64,000 nt of DNA from Candidatus Pantoea varia. GTDB taxonomy: Bacteria > Pseudomonadota > Gammaproteobacteria > Enterobacterales > Enterobacteriaceae. The notes under the pieces are model-generated. The model made no database searches. It worked only from the letters and a program-made list of their open reading frames with translations, and had not been told where the DNA came from. A program made the translations under genes and the position numbers. The DNA lies in contig NZ_FOVG01000001.1 of the NCBI RefSeq assembly GCF_900115075.1, positions 1,922,001-1,986,000 of the forward strand. The letters run 5' to 3'. Positions 46,693 to 55,917 of this stretch are shown here, one piece after another. Numbering within the stretch: the stretch's first letter is position 1; the number at the start of each line of letters is the position of its first letter.

Positions 46693-49600
46693 GAGTTTTT
46701 CTGCTGATGCTGCTTTTACTGTGCGGCTCCGTGCTGGCTGAGGTCCGTCCGGTGAGCAGCGTCAATCTGCCGATGATGCTGCCGGTGACGCACGCAGAAA
46801 CCATGCAGGGCAAAATTCTGCGTGTCGGCCTGCTGGAAGAGAACCACGCGCCCTGGGCGATGCGCATCGGCAATGACCTCTATGGCATCAATGCCGACTA
46901 TCTTTCCGCGCTGCGACAGCTGACCGGCGCGCAGTTCACGCTCAATCTTTACAGCGATCAGCCGCATCTGCTGCAGGCGCTGAGCAGCGGCCAGATCGAT
47001 TTCGCGCTCGGCATGTGGGTCACCCCTCTGCCAGCCGGCACCCTGAGCAGCGATAACTGGTATAGCAGCCCGCTGAGCGTCTACCGCAATCAACAAAACC
47101 AGCGCGCCGTGATGTTTAACAGCCAGAATGCCCAACTGGCGATCAGCGACAGCACACTGGCTCAACTGCCGCCTGCGCTGGCGGTCCGCCACAGCTGGCG
47201 ACGCTACAGCAGCGACCTGCAGGCGCTCTATACCCTGCTCAATCAGCAGAATGACTATGTGGTGGCGGATGAGACCAGCGCCGGTTTTCTGCTGAGCCAG
47301 CTGCAGCAGGGCCAGATTTACCAGATCGCCTCCCACATCGAGGCCGGGCAGCTCAACCTGCGTGCGGTGGCACGTGATCCCCAGCTTATAAGCTGGATTA
47401 ATCAGAGCCTGCGGCAGTTGCCTGCGGAACTGATGAACACGCTGCAGGCACGCTGGAGCAGTAACCTGCCGCGCTATCAGGATACGCAGACCCTGATGCT
47501 CAGCCCCGCTGAACGCGCCTGGATTGCCGAACATCCGCGTATTACTTACACCGCCGAACCGGACAACTACCCCTGGAGCTACCGCGATGCCAGCGGAACC
47601 GCCAGAGGCTATGGCGTGGACTTGCTGAAAGCGATAGCCCAGAGCACAGGATTGCAGTTTGAGCCGGTGTGGGTCAGCAACCCCCGTCAAGCCCGCACCC
47701 TGATTGAGCAAAAACAGGCGATGCTTCAGCTGATGCAACCGCTGAACGGTGATGCGATGCAGAGCACCTCGCTGCCGGTGTGGCGCGCGCTGTGGGGCAT
47801 CTACAGCATCCAGTCAGATACGCTGGCGCACTGGCGCGACCTGCGTGGCAAGCGGATCGGCGTATTGCAGGATGACCTGGCGCTGCGTCTGCTGCCTGCG
47901 GATCTGCAGCCGCAGCAGTTTGCCGATCGTAATAGCCTCTATGACGCGCTGGCAAAAGGACAGATCGATGTGCTGGTCGATAACGTGCTCTCCGCCCGCT
48001 GGCGTATCGCCAGCCGCGACGATGCGCGCATCCACCTGGCCTTTGCCGCCAGCGATATCGCCTGGCCCATCGCGCTGGGTGTCACACCCGACCAGGCGGT
48101 GCTGCGCACGCTGCTGGACCGCGCTCTGCAGCAGATCCCGGCCGATACCCAGAGCCAGATGCGTGACAGCTGGTCTACCCCACCGCAGCCCGGCAGCGTG
48201 ATGGTAATGGGTTCGCTGCCGATGATGGTGCTGGCGGTGGCCGGTGCGGCGATTGTGCTACTGTTGCTGCTGCTGGCACGCCGTTACTGGCAGCAGCGCC
48301 GCGAGCGTCAGCAGCGTGAACAGGCAGAGCATGCCAATGCGATGAAGAGCCAGTTCCTGGCGACCGTAAGCCATGAGCTGCGCACGCCGATGCAGGCGAT
48401 CCTCGGACTGCTGGAGCTGGAGAGGCAGCAGCACAGCAGCCAGAACCTGACGCTGTTACACAGCAGCGCACAATCGTTGCAGACCCTGCTGAATGACCTG
48501 CAGGATCATGCGCGTATCGAGAGTAACAGTTTCACCCTGGCGCCCCGTCCGCTGGCGCTGGCGCAGTGGCTCAGTCAGCAGCAGCACTTTTATCATCCGT
48601 TAATGCGAGGTGACGGCCCGCGCCTGATGGTCGAGGCACTGACGTCGCTGCCTGACACGGTGCTGATCGATGCCGATCGCCTGCAGCAGGTAGTCAACAA
48701 CCTGATGACCAATGCGCTGAAATTTACCCGTCACGGCGCGATTCGTCTGACCCTCGCCGCAGAGGATCAACAACTGATTCTGACGGTGAGCGACAGCGGC
48801 AGCGGTATCCCGCCCGAGGAACAGCTGAAGCTGTTTGACCCGTGGTATCAGGCACCGTCCGGAAAATCGGTTTCGGTGCAGGGCAGCGGCCTGGGACTGT
48901 TCATTTGCCGGGAAATGGTGCTGCGGATGGGCGGCGATATCCGGCTCGCCTCTGAACCCGGTCACGGCACCCAGGTCACTGTAACGTTGCCGCTGGCGGT
49001 CTGCGCACCAGCAGGCCACGTGGACGAGACGGCCCTGCCCGGCTTTCCACAGCTGCGGGTGGCGATTGTTGATGACCATCCGACCAATCTGCTGGTCATG
49101 CAGCAGCAGCTGGCGCGCTTTGCAATTCAGGCTGACATCTTTGAACAGGGACGCGCGCTGCTTCAGGCCGATGCACATCAGCCTTATGACCTGCTGTTTA
49201 TCGACCAGATGATGCCGCATCCCGACGGCACGCTGCTGCTGCGGATATTGCGTCGGCGTGATCGTCAGCGGGGACGGCAGGCGATGCGGGTGCTCTGCTC
49301 AGCTGACGCACAACTGCTGTCACGACCGCCTGAAGGCCAGGAGCGGGTATTGATTAAACCGGTACAGTTAGCCGATCTCAGCGCGCTGCTGGCTGAATGG
49401 CAGCAGGAGTGGCAGGACGATCCTCTGGCGTCGCTGGATGACAATCTGTGGCAACTGGCACAGCAGAATGACAAATTCCTCAGCCGTCTGAGCCAGACGC
49501 TGCACAGTACGGTGACGCAGGATCTGGCTGTGATGCACGAGGCGCACGACCGCGCAGACTGGACGCAGTTCGCCGAGGCGGCACATCGGATGAAAGGAAG

Positions 49601-49763
49601 CTGGTTACTGGTGGGGCTGGAGCATGGCGCGCAGCTCAGCCAGCAGCTGACGGAGCAGGTAAAACAGAATCAGGACACGTCTGAGACGTGGCAATTACTG
49701 ATATTATTAGCAAACAGGTTACTGAAAAAACTGGAAACTTATGGCACATACCCACACTCATAG
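46689..49763 (+). CDS. EvgS/BvgS-like hybrid sensor histidine kinase
   Basis: 1024 aa, GTG start at 46689. Signal peptide ([17 protein letters not shown]), then two periplasmic SBP-3 (Venus flytrap) modules (about 40-265 and 270-495; the second has [19 protein letters not shown]). One TM helix (about 507-530), HisKA with His562 (SHELRTP), HATPase with [21 protein letters not shown] and GSGLGL, a receiver with Asp839, and an Hpt domain with His966 (AAHRMKG). E. coli EvgS has a PAS domain before HisKA; only about 30 residues lie there here. The ligand is unknown. Last 23 bp overlap zitB. Confidence 0.9.
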   Translation: MRVFLLMLLLLCGSVLAEVRPVSSVNLPMMLPVTHAETMQGKILRVGLLEENHAPWAMRIGNDLYGINADYLSALRQLTGAQFTLNLYSDQPHLLQALSSGQIDFALGMWVTPLPAGTLSSDNWYSSPLSVYRNQQNQRAVMFNSQNAQLAISDSTLAQLPPALAVRHSWRRYSSDLQALYTLLNQQNDYVVADETSAGFLLSQLQQGQIYQIASHIEAGQLNLRAVARDPQLISWINQSLRQLPAELMNTLQARWSSNLPRYQDTQTLMLSPAERAWIAEHPRITYTAEPDNYPWSYRDASGTARGYGVDLLKAIAQSTGLQFEPVWVSNPRQARTLIEQKQAMLQLMQPLNGDAMQSTSLPVWRALWGIYSIQSDTLAHWRDLRGKRIGVLQDDLALRLLPADLQPQQFADRNSLYDALAKGQIDVLVDNVLSARWRIASRDDARIHLAFAASDIAWPIALGVTPDQAVLRTLLDRALQQIPADTQSQMRDSWSTPPQPGSVMVMGSLPMMVLAVAGAAIVLLLLLLARRYWQQRRERQQREQAEHANAMKSQFLATVSHELRTPMQAILGLLELERQQHSSQNLTLLHSSAQSLQTLLNDLQDHARIESNSFTLAPRPLALAQWLSQQQHFYHPLMRGDGPRLMVEALTSLPDTVLIDADRLQQVVNNLMTNALKFTRHGAIRLTLAAEDQQLILTVSDSGSGIPPEEQLKLFDPWYQAPSGKSVSVQGSGLGLFICREMVLRMGGDIRLASEPGHGTQVTVTLPLAVCAPAGHVDETALPGFPQLRVAIVDDHPTNLLVMQQQLARFAIQADIFEQGRALLQADAHQPYDLLFIDQMMPHPDGTLLLRILRRRDRQRGRQAMRVLCSADAQLLSRPPEGQERVLIKPVQLADLSALLAEWQQEWQDDPLASLDDNLWQLAQQNDKFLSRLSQTLHSTVTQDLAVMHEAHDRADWTQFAEAAHRMKGSWLLVGLEHGAQLSQQLTEQVKQNQDTSETWQLLILLANRLLKKLETYGTYPHS

Positions 49764-50724
49764 CGGGCAGGATAGTAATCGCACGCGTCTGGCGGCCGCC
49801 TTTGGGGTGACCGTCGTCTTTATGGTTGCTGAAGTGATTGGTGGCTGGCTCTCTGGTTCACTGGCGCTGCTGGCGGACGCCGGGCATATGCTGACCGATG
49901 CCGCCGCACTGCTGATGGCCTTGCTGGCGGTTCATTTCTCACGCCGTAAACCCAATGCACGTCACACCTTTGGCCTGTTGCGGCTGACCACGGTAGCGGC
50001 GTTTGTTAACGCAATTGCGCTGCTGGGCATTACCGCGCTGATCGTCTGGGAGGCGGTGCGCCGCTTTGCCGACCCGCAACCGGTGACCGGCGGACTGATG
50101 CTGGGGATCGCGATTGGCGGCCTGCTGGCCAATATTCTGTCGTTCTGGCTGCTGCATCACGGCAGCGGAGAGAAGAACCTCAACGTGCGAGCCGCGGCGC
50201 TGCATGTGATGGGTGACCTGCTCGGTTCAGTGGGCGCGATTGTGGCGGCCGTGATCATCCTGCTGACCGGCTGGACGCCAATCGACCCGATTCTGTCGTT
50301 GCTGGTGTCATTGCTGGTGCTACGCAGCGCCTGGTCGCTGCTGCGTGAAAGCCTGCAGGAGTTACTGGAAGGGGCACCGCATTCCGTGGATGTGAACAAG
50401 CTGACACGGGATCTCACCCTGAACATCGCCGAGGTGCGCAATGTTCACCATGTGCATCTGTGGCAGGTGGGCGAAAAGCCGATGCTGACGCTGCATGCGC
50501 AGGTGATCCCGCCTTACGATCACGATGCGCTGCTGCATCGCATTCACGACTATCTGCGCGAAAACTATCAGATTGCGCACGCGACGGTGCAGATGGAGTA
50601 CCAGCCCTGTGCCGGCGCCGAGTGTGAACTCGGCGTAAGCAGCGCGGCCGCGACTGGCCATGACCACAGTCATTCTCACGACCATGATCATGCTCACGCT
50701 AAAGGCGAAGCGCACACTCACTAA
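49741..50724 (+). CDS. zitB: zinc transporter ZitB (cation diffusion facilitator)
   Basis: 327 aa (E. coli 313). CDF proton/zinc antiporter. His-rich N-terminus (AHTHTHSG) and C-terminus ([21 protein letters not shown]-type tail), six helices, and metal sites HMLTD and the HVMGDLLGS pair. The ATG lies inside the end of the sensor gene; GGAA is 6 nt upstream. The stop overlaps the convergent pnuC stop by 3 bp. Operon with the two-component genes is inferred. Confidence 0.94.
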   Translation: MAHTHTHSGQDSNRTRLAAAFGVTVVFMVAEVIGGWLSGSLALLADAGHMLTDAAALLMALLAVHFSRRKPNARHTFGLLRLTTVAAFVNAIALLGITALIVWEAVRRFADPQPVTGGLMLGIAIGGLLANILSFWLLHHGSGEKNLNVRAAALHVMGDLLGSVGAIVAAVIILLTGWTPIDPILSLLVSLLVLRSAWSLLRESLQELLEGAPHSVDVNKLTRDLTLNIAEVRNVHHVHLWQVGEKPMLTLHAQVIPPYDHDALLHRIHDYLRENYQIAHATVQMEYQPCAGAECELGVSSAAATGHDHSHSHDHDHAHAKGEAHTH

Positions 50725-51440
50725 GCCGACAGCGCGCGGGAACCCTGTTGCCGCGCGCTGCGAATCCACATACGTGATCCGTTCAGCGCAATCAGCGTCA
50801 GAATCACATACTCCAGCGACATCGCATAGACCCCCTGACGGGCGAAGATCATCACGCTAATCACATTGATGATGACCCACAGCAGCCAGTTCTCAACATA
50901 TTTGCGCGTCATCAGCACCATCGCCGCAATCGACAACACCATCATGCAGGCGTCCCAGAACGGGAAGGCATCCGGCTGCAGCACGGGCATCGCCACCGAC
51001 AGGCCCAGGCCATTCATTAGCGACACCGCCGCACGGGTTAACAGCGCAAACACCGGATCGATGTAGAGCGTCATCAGCGCAATCGCAATCACACAGCCCG
51101 CCGTCCAGGCCAGCGCTTTAGGCAGCGGCAGCCAGCGGATTTTCAGCGCCGCCTGGTGATCTTCGGTCTGACGGCTCCAGGCGTACCAGCCGTAGATATT
51201 GGCGGCAAAGAAGAAGAGCTGCAGTAGCAGGCTGGCGTAGAGCTGGATCTGAAAGAAGATCACCGCAAACAGCGTGACGTTAATCAGGCCGAACGGATAG
51301 TTGATGATCTTTTCCAGGCTGGCAAACCAGATACAGAGTAAGCCTGCCAGCGTGCCGATGGCCTCAATCCATGAGAGATCGTATCCTCCGGCACCCAGAG
51401 GAATATGAACCAGAATATTATGTGTGCTGAAGAAATCCAT
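50721..51440 (-). CDS. pnuC: nicotinamide riboside transporter PnuC
   Basis: 239 aa (E. coli 239). Seven-helix inner-membrane facilitator of nicotinamide riboside uptake. [20 protein letters not shown] start and the [22 protein letters not shown] and [14 protein letters not shown] segments match. The ATG at 51438-51440 is preferred over 51449 by alignment. Cotranscribed behind nadA with a 23-bp gap. Confidence 0.96.
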   Translation of the reverse strand: MDFFSTHNILVHIPLGAGGYDLSWIEAIGTLAGLLCIWFASLEKIINYPFGLINVTLFAVIFFQIQLYASLLLQLFFFAANIYGWYAWSRQTEDHQAALKIRWLPLPKALAWTAGCVIAIALMTLYIDPVFALLTRAAVSLMNGLGLSVAMPVLQPDAFPFWDACMMVLSIAAMVLMTRKYVENWLLWVIINVISVMIFARQGVYAMSLEYVILTLIALNGSRMWIRSARQQGSRALSA

Positions 51441-51463
51441 GCAGAGCACCTGTCCGGGAACGC

Positions 51464-52525
51464 TTAAGCGTTGCCCTTCACGTTGAGTTTAAGTTCCGCT
51501 GCAAAGGATAGCATGCGATTAAGCGGCAGTAACGCCGCCTCTCGCAGCGTCTCATCCACCTGAATCTCATGTTCCACCCCACCCGTCTCCAGCGCCTCTG
51601 CGATGGCTTTAAGGCCGTTCATTGCCATCCATGGACAGTGAGCACAGCTGCGGCAGGTTGCGCCTTCACCTGCGGTCGGCGCTTCCAGCAGCTCTTTATC
51701 TGGCACCGCCTGCTGCATTTTGTAGAAGATGCCACGATCGGTCGCCACAATCATCTGCGGATGCGGCAGGGATTTTGCCGCCTGAATCAGCTGGCTGGTC
51801 GAGCCAACAGCATCGGCCAGATCGACAATCGCCTGCGGTGACTCAGGATGCACCAGCACCGCCGCATCGGGATAGAGCGCTTTCATGCGCTGCAGCGCCT
51901 GGGTTTTGAACTCGTCATGCACGATGCAGGCGCCCTGCCAGCACAGCACATCCGCGCCCGACTTCTGGGTGACGTAGCGGCCAAGGTGACGATCCGGTGC
52001 CCAGATGATCTTTTCACCCAGACTGTCGAGATGCTCAATCAGCTCTACCGCAATACTGGAAGTGACCACCCAGTCGGCGCGAGCTTTGACGGCCGCCGAG
52101 GTGTTGGCATAGACCACCACGGTGCGATCGGGATGCGCATCGCAGAAGGCGTTAAACGCTTCGATTGGACAGCCGAGGTCCAGTGAGCACTCCGCCTGCA
52201 GTGTTGGCATCAGTACGGTTTTTTCCGGGCTGAGGATTTTGGCGGTTTCACCCATAAAGCGCACACCCGCCACCAGCAGTGTGGTGGCTGAATGATTGCT
52301 GCCAAAGCGCGCCATCTCCAGCGAGTCAGAGACGCAGCCACCGGTCTCTTCTGCGAGCGCCTGGATTTCCGGATCGGTGTAGTAGTGCGCTACCATTACC
52401 GCGTTACGCGCTTTCAGCAGCGCTTTGATTTTCTCACGATAAAACGCCTTCTCATCGTCACTCAGGCGTGCAGGTTTAGGCGGGAAAGGATAAACGGCGC
52501 TTTCAGGATCAAACATTACACTCAT
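51464..52525 (-). CDS. nadA: quinolinate synthase
   Basis: 353 aa (E. coli 347). Iron-sulfur enzyme condensing iminoaspartate and dihydroxyacetone phosphate in NAD synthesis. Cluster cysteines appear in [20 protein letters not shown] and [30 protein letters not shown] is the conserved N-terminal block. A NadR operator lies about 75-90 bp upstream. First gene of nadA-pnuC. Confidence 0.97.
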   Translation of the reverse strand: MSVMFDPESAVYPFPPKPARLSDDEKAFYREKIKALLKARNAVMVAHYYTDPEIQALAEETGGCVSDSLEMARFGSNHSATTLLVAGVRFMGETAKILSPEKTVLMPTLQAECSLDLGCPIEAFNAFCDAHPDRTVVVYANTSAAVKARADWVVTSSIAVELIEHLDSLGEKIIWAPDRHLGRYVTQKSGADVLCWQGACIVHDEFKTQALQRMKALYPDAAVLVHPESPQAIVDLADAVGSTSQLIQAAKSLPHPQMIVATDRGIFYKMQQAVPDKELLEAPTAGEGATCRSCAHCPWMAMNGLKAIAEALETGGVEHEIQVDETLREAALLPLNRMLSFAAELKLNVKGNA

Positions 52526-52598
52526 GACACAGCTCTCGTTTTGTCTAATTAACGAAAATCGCCTGAGGAGGCGAAATATGGCAATGAAACCGCCGTCG

Positions 52599-52616
52599 TG
52601 TTTTATATGCTAAACA
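52599..52616. promoter_or_regulatory. NadR operator of nadA-pnuC
   Basis: TGTTTT-ATATGC-TAAACA compares with TGTTTA-N6-TAAACA: one mismatch, with outer CG/CG extending the dyad. NadR represses nadA in enterics when NAD is plentiful. Confidence 0.78.
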
Positions 52617-52651
52617 CGATAGCGGAAAAGCCACACTGTGTCGTGAGATTT

Positions 52652-53194
52652 TTACTCTGCCTGCATCACAGCACCCACCCTGCCCGGCTGCGTTTCATCC
52701 GCCAGCCCCAGCGGTTTCTGCGGCGATTCCAGCGCCAGCAGGAAGGCTTTGATATCCAGCCCGCCCGCAAAGCCGGTCAGCTTGCCGTTGGCACCGATCA
52801 CGCGATGGCACGGCGCGACGATGGAGAGAGGATTACGGCCGTTGGCCGCGCCGACCGCACGCACCGCCTGCGGATGGCCGATCTCCCGTGCAATCTGGCT
52901 GTAACTGCGCGTCTCACCAAACGGGATCGCCACCAGCGCCTGCCAGACTTTTTTCTGAAAGTCGGTGCCGACCATGTCGAGCGGCAACTCAAAACAGCGA
53001 CGCTCACCGGTAAAGTACTCGCTGAGCTGACGCTCGGTTTCGATCAGAATGGGGTGATCGTCATTGCGCGTTTGCGGCAAAAACCGGGTGCGTTTCGGAT
53101 CGTCGTTTTCCCACAAAATTCCCGCCAGGCCGCTATCGCTGGCGACCAGTTTAAGCTCGCCCACCGGGGTAACTATCGGTTTGAAGTAGTACAT
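52652..53194 (-). CDS. ogt: methylated-DNA-[protein]-cysteine S-methyltransferase Ogt
   Basis: 180 aa (E. coli 171). Suicide repair of O6-methylguanine; acceptor Cys129 in IVAPCHRVIG, with the SYSQIAREIGHP HTH and GAANGRNPL asparagine hinge. MYYFKPIVTPVGELKLVASD start. Divergent from the AlkA fusion gene across a perfect 16-bp inverted repeat. The nadA-ogt pair is not adjacent in E. coli. Confidence 0.94.
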   Translation of the reverse strand: MYYFKPIVTPVGELKLVASDSGLAGILWENDDPKRTRFLPQTRNDDHPILIETERQLSEYFTGERRCFELPLDMVGTDFQKKVWQALVAIPFGETRSYSQIAREIGHPQAVRAVGAANGRNPLSIVAPCHRVIGANGKLTGFAGGLDIKAFLLALESPQKPLGLADETQPGRVGAVMQAE

Positions 53195-53247
53195 GGTGAT
53201 TCTCCCGTCACGATTCCGTTACCCAGTATCGCACTTTTCATCAGCCT

Positions 53248-53304
53248 GACTGGCTGTTTTCGGTCATGGCGATAAACTGTTGTGCTGTCCGAAAACAGCC
53301 AGTC
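53248..53304. promoter_or_regulatory. perfect 16-bp inverted repeat between ogt and the AlkA fusion gene
   Basis: GACTGGCTGTTTTCGG (53248-53263) and CCGAAAACAGCCAGTC (53289-53304) are exact reverse complements with a 25-bp spacer. The repeat lies in the 158-bp region between two divergent alkylation-repair genes, over their expected promoters. It does not match the E. coli Ada box or the LexA box. It could be a shared operator. Confidence 0.7.
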
Positions 53305-53352
53305 TGCCGGGATTCACCGGTGTAGGCTGCGCTTATTTACCGGAGAAATGCC

Positions 53353-54828
53353 ATGCTCGATCCCGACATTGCCTATCAGGCGCTGACCTCTCGTGATACC
53401 CGCTTTGACGGCGTTTTCTTTGTGGGCGTGACCTCAACCGGTATCTATTGCCGTCCGATCTGCCCGGTCAAAGCACCGATGCAGAAGAACTGCCTTTTCT
53501 TCAGCAGCGCCGGGGCGGCTGAGAAAGCGCGCTTCCGACCCTGCCTGCGCTGTCGGCCTGAGCTGGCTCCTGGCAATGCGCCGGTTGATCAACCGCATCG
53601 CGTGGCGGAGCAGCTGATTCAGCGCATCGAGGAAGGCATGCTGGAAGAGCGAGAAGGACTTGAGGCGATTGCCGCAGAATTCGGTCTCAGCCTGCGTCAG
53701 CTGCGCCGTATCGTGCAGCATGAACTCGGCGTCTCGCCGCTGGAGCTGAAGCAGACGCGGCGTATGCTGCTGGCAAAGCAGCTACTGACAGAGACGCAAC
53801 TGCCGGTCACAGAAGTCGCCTACGCCAGCGGCTTCAACAGCCTGCGCCGTTTTAATGATGTCTTCCAGGCGCGCTACCGCATGACCCCGAGCGCGCTGCG
53901 GCGTGACGATACAGGCACTAAGCGTGCGCAGCCCGGCGACCGCGTGATGCTGCGGCTGGCTTATCGCCCTCCTTACGACTGGGCGGCGATGCTCTGGTTT
54001 CTCCAGACACACCTGATGAAAGAGGTCGAGGCAGTGGAAGATGGCTGCTGGCGACGTACCGTGGCGCTGGGAAGTTATCGGGGCTGGGTCAGTGTTTCTC
54101 ATCTGCCGCAGAAGAACGCGCTGCAGGTGACGCTTTCAACCTCGCTGACGCCGGTTCTGCCTCTGCTGCTGCGCCGTCTGCGCGATCTGTTCGATCTTGA
54201 CGCGCAGCCGCAGCGTATCGCCGCCTGTCTGGCTCAGGACCCGCTGCTGGCACCCAGCCTGATTGCACATCCGGGTCTGCGCGTGCCTGGTGCCTTCGAC
54301 GCCTTCGAACTGGGCGTGCGCGCCATTATCGGCCAGCAGGTCACAGTCAAAGCGGCCACCACGGTCAGCAGTCGTTTTGCCGCCGCCTTTGGCGAACCTT
54401 GTGAGACGCCCTTTGCCGATCTGACGCGCTACACCGTGCATCCTGAACGCATCGCCGGACTGACGGTGGACGACGTTGCACCAATGGGAATTGTCAGCGC
54501 CGCCCGCTCCCGCGCCATCATCGCCTTTGCTACCGCCTGCGCCAGCGGCGATCTGCGTCTCAGTGCCGCACAGCCGCCTGACGAGGTGATAAAAAAGCTT
54601 GTCAGCCTGCCGGGTATTGGTCCCTGGACCGCGCACTATATCGCCATGCGCGCCCTGCGCTGGCCGGATGCCTTTCCCAAAGAGGATATCGCCATCCGTA
54701 ATAATCTGGGCGGCATGTCATCCAAAGAGGCGGAAGCGCGCTCGCAATCCTGGCGTCCCTGGCGCAGCTATGCGGTGATGCATATCTGGGAGAGCCTGGC
54801 GGTGGCAAAGGCAAAGAAAAAAGCGTGA
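53353..54828 (+). CDS. Ada-like/AlkA fusion, DNA-3-methyladenine glycosylase
   Basis: 491 aa, three parts. (1) Ada N-terminal zinc domain with Cys33, Cys37, Cys64 and Cys67 (YCRPICPVK, PCLRCRPE), which in Ada accepts methyl groups from phosphotriesters and activates transcription. (2) AraC-type HTH (about 85-190: LAKQLLTETQLPVTEVAYASGF-type region). (3) AlkA N-terminal domain and HhH-GPD glycosylase (about 200-480): LPGIGPWTAHYIAMRAL hairpin and catalytic Asp in KEDIAIR. It may both sense methylation and excise alkylated bases. The E. coli counterparts are separate genes. Confidence 0.92.
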   Translation: MLDPDIAYQALTSRDTRFDGVFFVGVTSTGIYCRPICPVKAPMQKNCLFFSSAGAAEKARFRPCLRCRPELAPGNAPVDQPHRVAEQLIQRIEEGMLEEREGLEAIAAEFGLSLRQLRRIVQHELGVSPLELKQTRRMLLAKQLLTETQLPVTEVAYASGFNSLRRFNDVFQARYRMTPSALRRDDTGTKRAQPGDRVMLRLAYRPPYDWAAMLWFLQTHLMKEVEAVEDGCWRRTVALGSYRGWVSVSHLPQKNALQVTLSTSLTPVLPLLLRRLRDLFDLDAQPQRIAACLAQDPLLAPSLIAHPGLRVPGAFDAFELGVRAIIGQQVTVKAATTVSSRFAAAFGEPCETPFADLTRYTVHPERIAGLTVDDVAPMGIVSAARSRAIIAFATACASGDLRLSAAQPPDEVIKKLVSLPGIGPWTAHYIAMRALRWPDAFPKEDIAIRNNLGGMSSKEAEARSQSWRPWRSYAVMHIWESLAVAKAKKKA

Positions 54829-55193
54829 CGGCGAGAGTGTGGGGCAAATCTGCCAGCAATACAGAAGCTCAACGCGCAGGGAACAAGGTCAGAAGAGAAT
54901 GGCGCGGGCCGACAGCCATCGCCAGAGGCTTTTCCAGACTGCTTACAAACTCGCCCCCGGCTGAATCTGACCGCAACGAAAAAGCTCAACGCGCAGGCAC
55001 AGGGTCAGAAGAGGAAAGCGTCCCGCGCCAGGGACGGCGCGGGCCGAGCAGGTCAGGGATGACGGCTTTTGCGTCTTTCCGATCTGACCCTGTTCTCTGC
55101 GCAGGCTCAATCTTAAAGCGGCTTGCGGCAAACTTCATCGACAACTTTAAAAACCAATCACGTTTTGCTTTGAAAAAGTAATCAGATACCGCA
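54829..55193. repeat. repeat-rich noncoding stretch: fragment and copy B of the dispersed palindromic repeat
   Basis: Copy B core is 54991-55102, with arms GCGCAGGCACAGGGTCAGA and TCTGACCCTGTTCTCTGCGC, orientation as copy A. A fragment begins at 54874 (GCGCAGGGAACAAGGTCAGA), skips to the inner GGCGCGGGCC at 54901 and may end near TCTGACCGC at 54966. Shared flanks include CAGCAATA and CTGCTTACAA (fragment and copy A). No gene is seen here between the AlkA fusion gene and the tRNA cluster. Confidence 0.78.
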
Positions 55194-55251
55194 GAAACGA
55201 AAAAAGCGCCCAAAGGGCGCTTCTTTCTTAATGGGTGGGTCGTGCAGGATT
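55194..55251. repeat. 58-bp direct repeat, left copy: terminator plus 3' end of a broken tRNA-Lys gene
   Basis: This 58-bp block resembles 55371-55428 closely, including an AAAAAAGCGCC hairpin (the stem, with T-run, works as a terminator on the minus strand) and an 18-nt identical tRNA-Lys 3' end (55234-55251) before the sequence breaks. Between the copies (55252-55370) are several small hairpins and no gene. Confidence 0.8.
55206..55220 (-). terminator. terminator hairpin behind the broken tRNA end
   Basis: GCGCCC/GGGCGC stem (55206-55211 and 55215-55220); minus strand continues into a T6 run (A-run 55200-55205). Confidence 0.75.
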
Positions 55252-55370
55252 GTCTCGGCCCATCCGGGGCCTCGCCCTTCGGGTGATGCTGTCGCATCAG
55301 CCTGAATCGCCTGGCGATTCAGTCGAACCTGCTGCAGGCTCTCACCCTGCACGGTAAAGTCCGCACCCCG

Positions 55371-55428
55371 GAAACGAAAAAAGCGCCTTAAAGGCGCTTT
55401 TTTCTTAATTGGTGGGTCGTGCAGGATT
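55371..55428. repeat. 58-bp direct repeat, right copy: terminator and 3' end of intact tRNA-Lys
   Basis: It has the same arrangement as the left copy, 177 bp away. Here the tRNA-Lys continues intact to 55485. Confidence 0.8.
55377..55403 (-). terminator. intrinsic terminator of the tRNA-Lys operon
   Basis: AAAAAAGCGCC (55377-55387) and GGCGCTTTTTT (55393-55403): perfect stem, T6 on the minus strand after the last tRNA; it also reads as a terminator on the plus strand. Confidence 0.9.
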
Positions 55429-55485
55429 CGAACCTGCGACCAATTGATTAAAAGTCAACTGCTCTACCAACTGAGCTAACGACCC
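55410..55485 (-). tRNA. tRNA-Lys (anticodon TTT), copy 1
   Basis: 76 nt including encoded CCA. Minus-strand GGGTCGTTAGCTCAG start, anticodon loop CTTTTAA, GGTTCGAACC T-arm. All three copies look identical. UUU decodes AAA and AAG. Confidence 0.97.
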
Positions 55486-55531
55486 GCTGGGGGCTTACAA
55501 CCGTTCAGCACGCCAGGCGGCTGAGGTAAGA

Positions 55532-55607
55532 TGGTGGGTCGTGCAGGATTCGAACCTGCGACCAATTGATTAAAAGTCAACTGCTCTACCAACTGAGCTA
55601 ACGACCC
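55532..55607 (-). tRNA. tRNA-Lys (anticodon TTT), copy 2
   Basis: 76 nt with encoded CCA, same sequence as copy 1; separated from it by 46 bp. Part of a tandem transcription unit. Confidence 0.97.
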
Positions 55608-55677
55608 ATCTTAGGTTGTGAAGCAATGCTGAAGTGTTCTTCTTAAAACTACGCGGTAAAAGCGAGTCTGAAGGAGA

Positions 55678-55753
55678 TGGTGGGTCGTGCAGGATTCGAA
55701 CCTGCGACCAATTGATTAAAAGTCAACTGCTCTACCAACTGAGCTAACGACCC
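55678..55753 (-). tRNA. tRNA-Lys (anticodon TTT), copy 3 (promoter-proximal)
   Basis: 76 nt with encoded CCA, same sequence as copies 1 and 2; 70 bp upstream of copy 2 in the transcription direction. E. coli has a mixed Lys/Val array at this place; only Lys copies are visible here. Confidence 0.97.
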
Positions 55754-55803
55754 ATCTTCAGGCTTACCAGACACTTTTCAATGTGTCCCGGCAACGGCGG
55801 CAT

Positions 55804-55831
55804 ATATTACTGATTTAGCGGGGTAGCGCAA
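55804..55831 (-). promoter_or_regulatory. candidate sigma-70 promoter of the tRNA-Lys operon
   Basis: On the minus strand TTGCGC, 16 bp, TAATAT, followed by a GC-rich discriminator, as in stable-RNA promoters. It lies about 50 bp before the first tRNA. Confidence 0.55.
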
Positions 55832-55917
55832 CTCTTATTTCTGCTAGATGCTTCAGTTGCTTACCTTTCATACGGCAAGACCAGAAATCACACGATATCT
55901 GGTCTGAACCGGACAAA

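Noticed and set aside
54874-55102. CRISPR-like repetition near the tRNA genes
   Set aside because: The copies are unequal, palindromic and not spaced by similar-length unique spacers.
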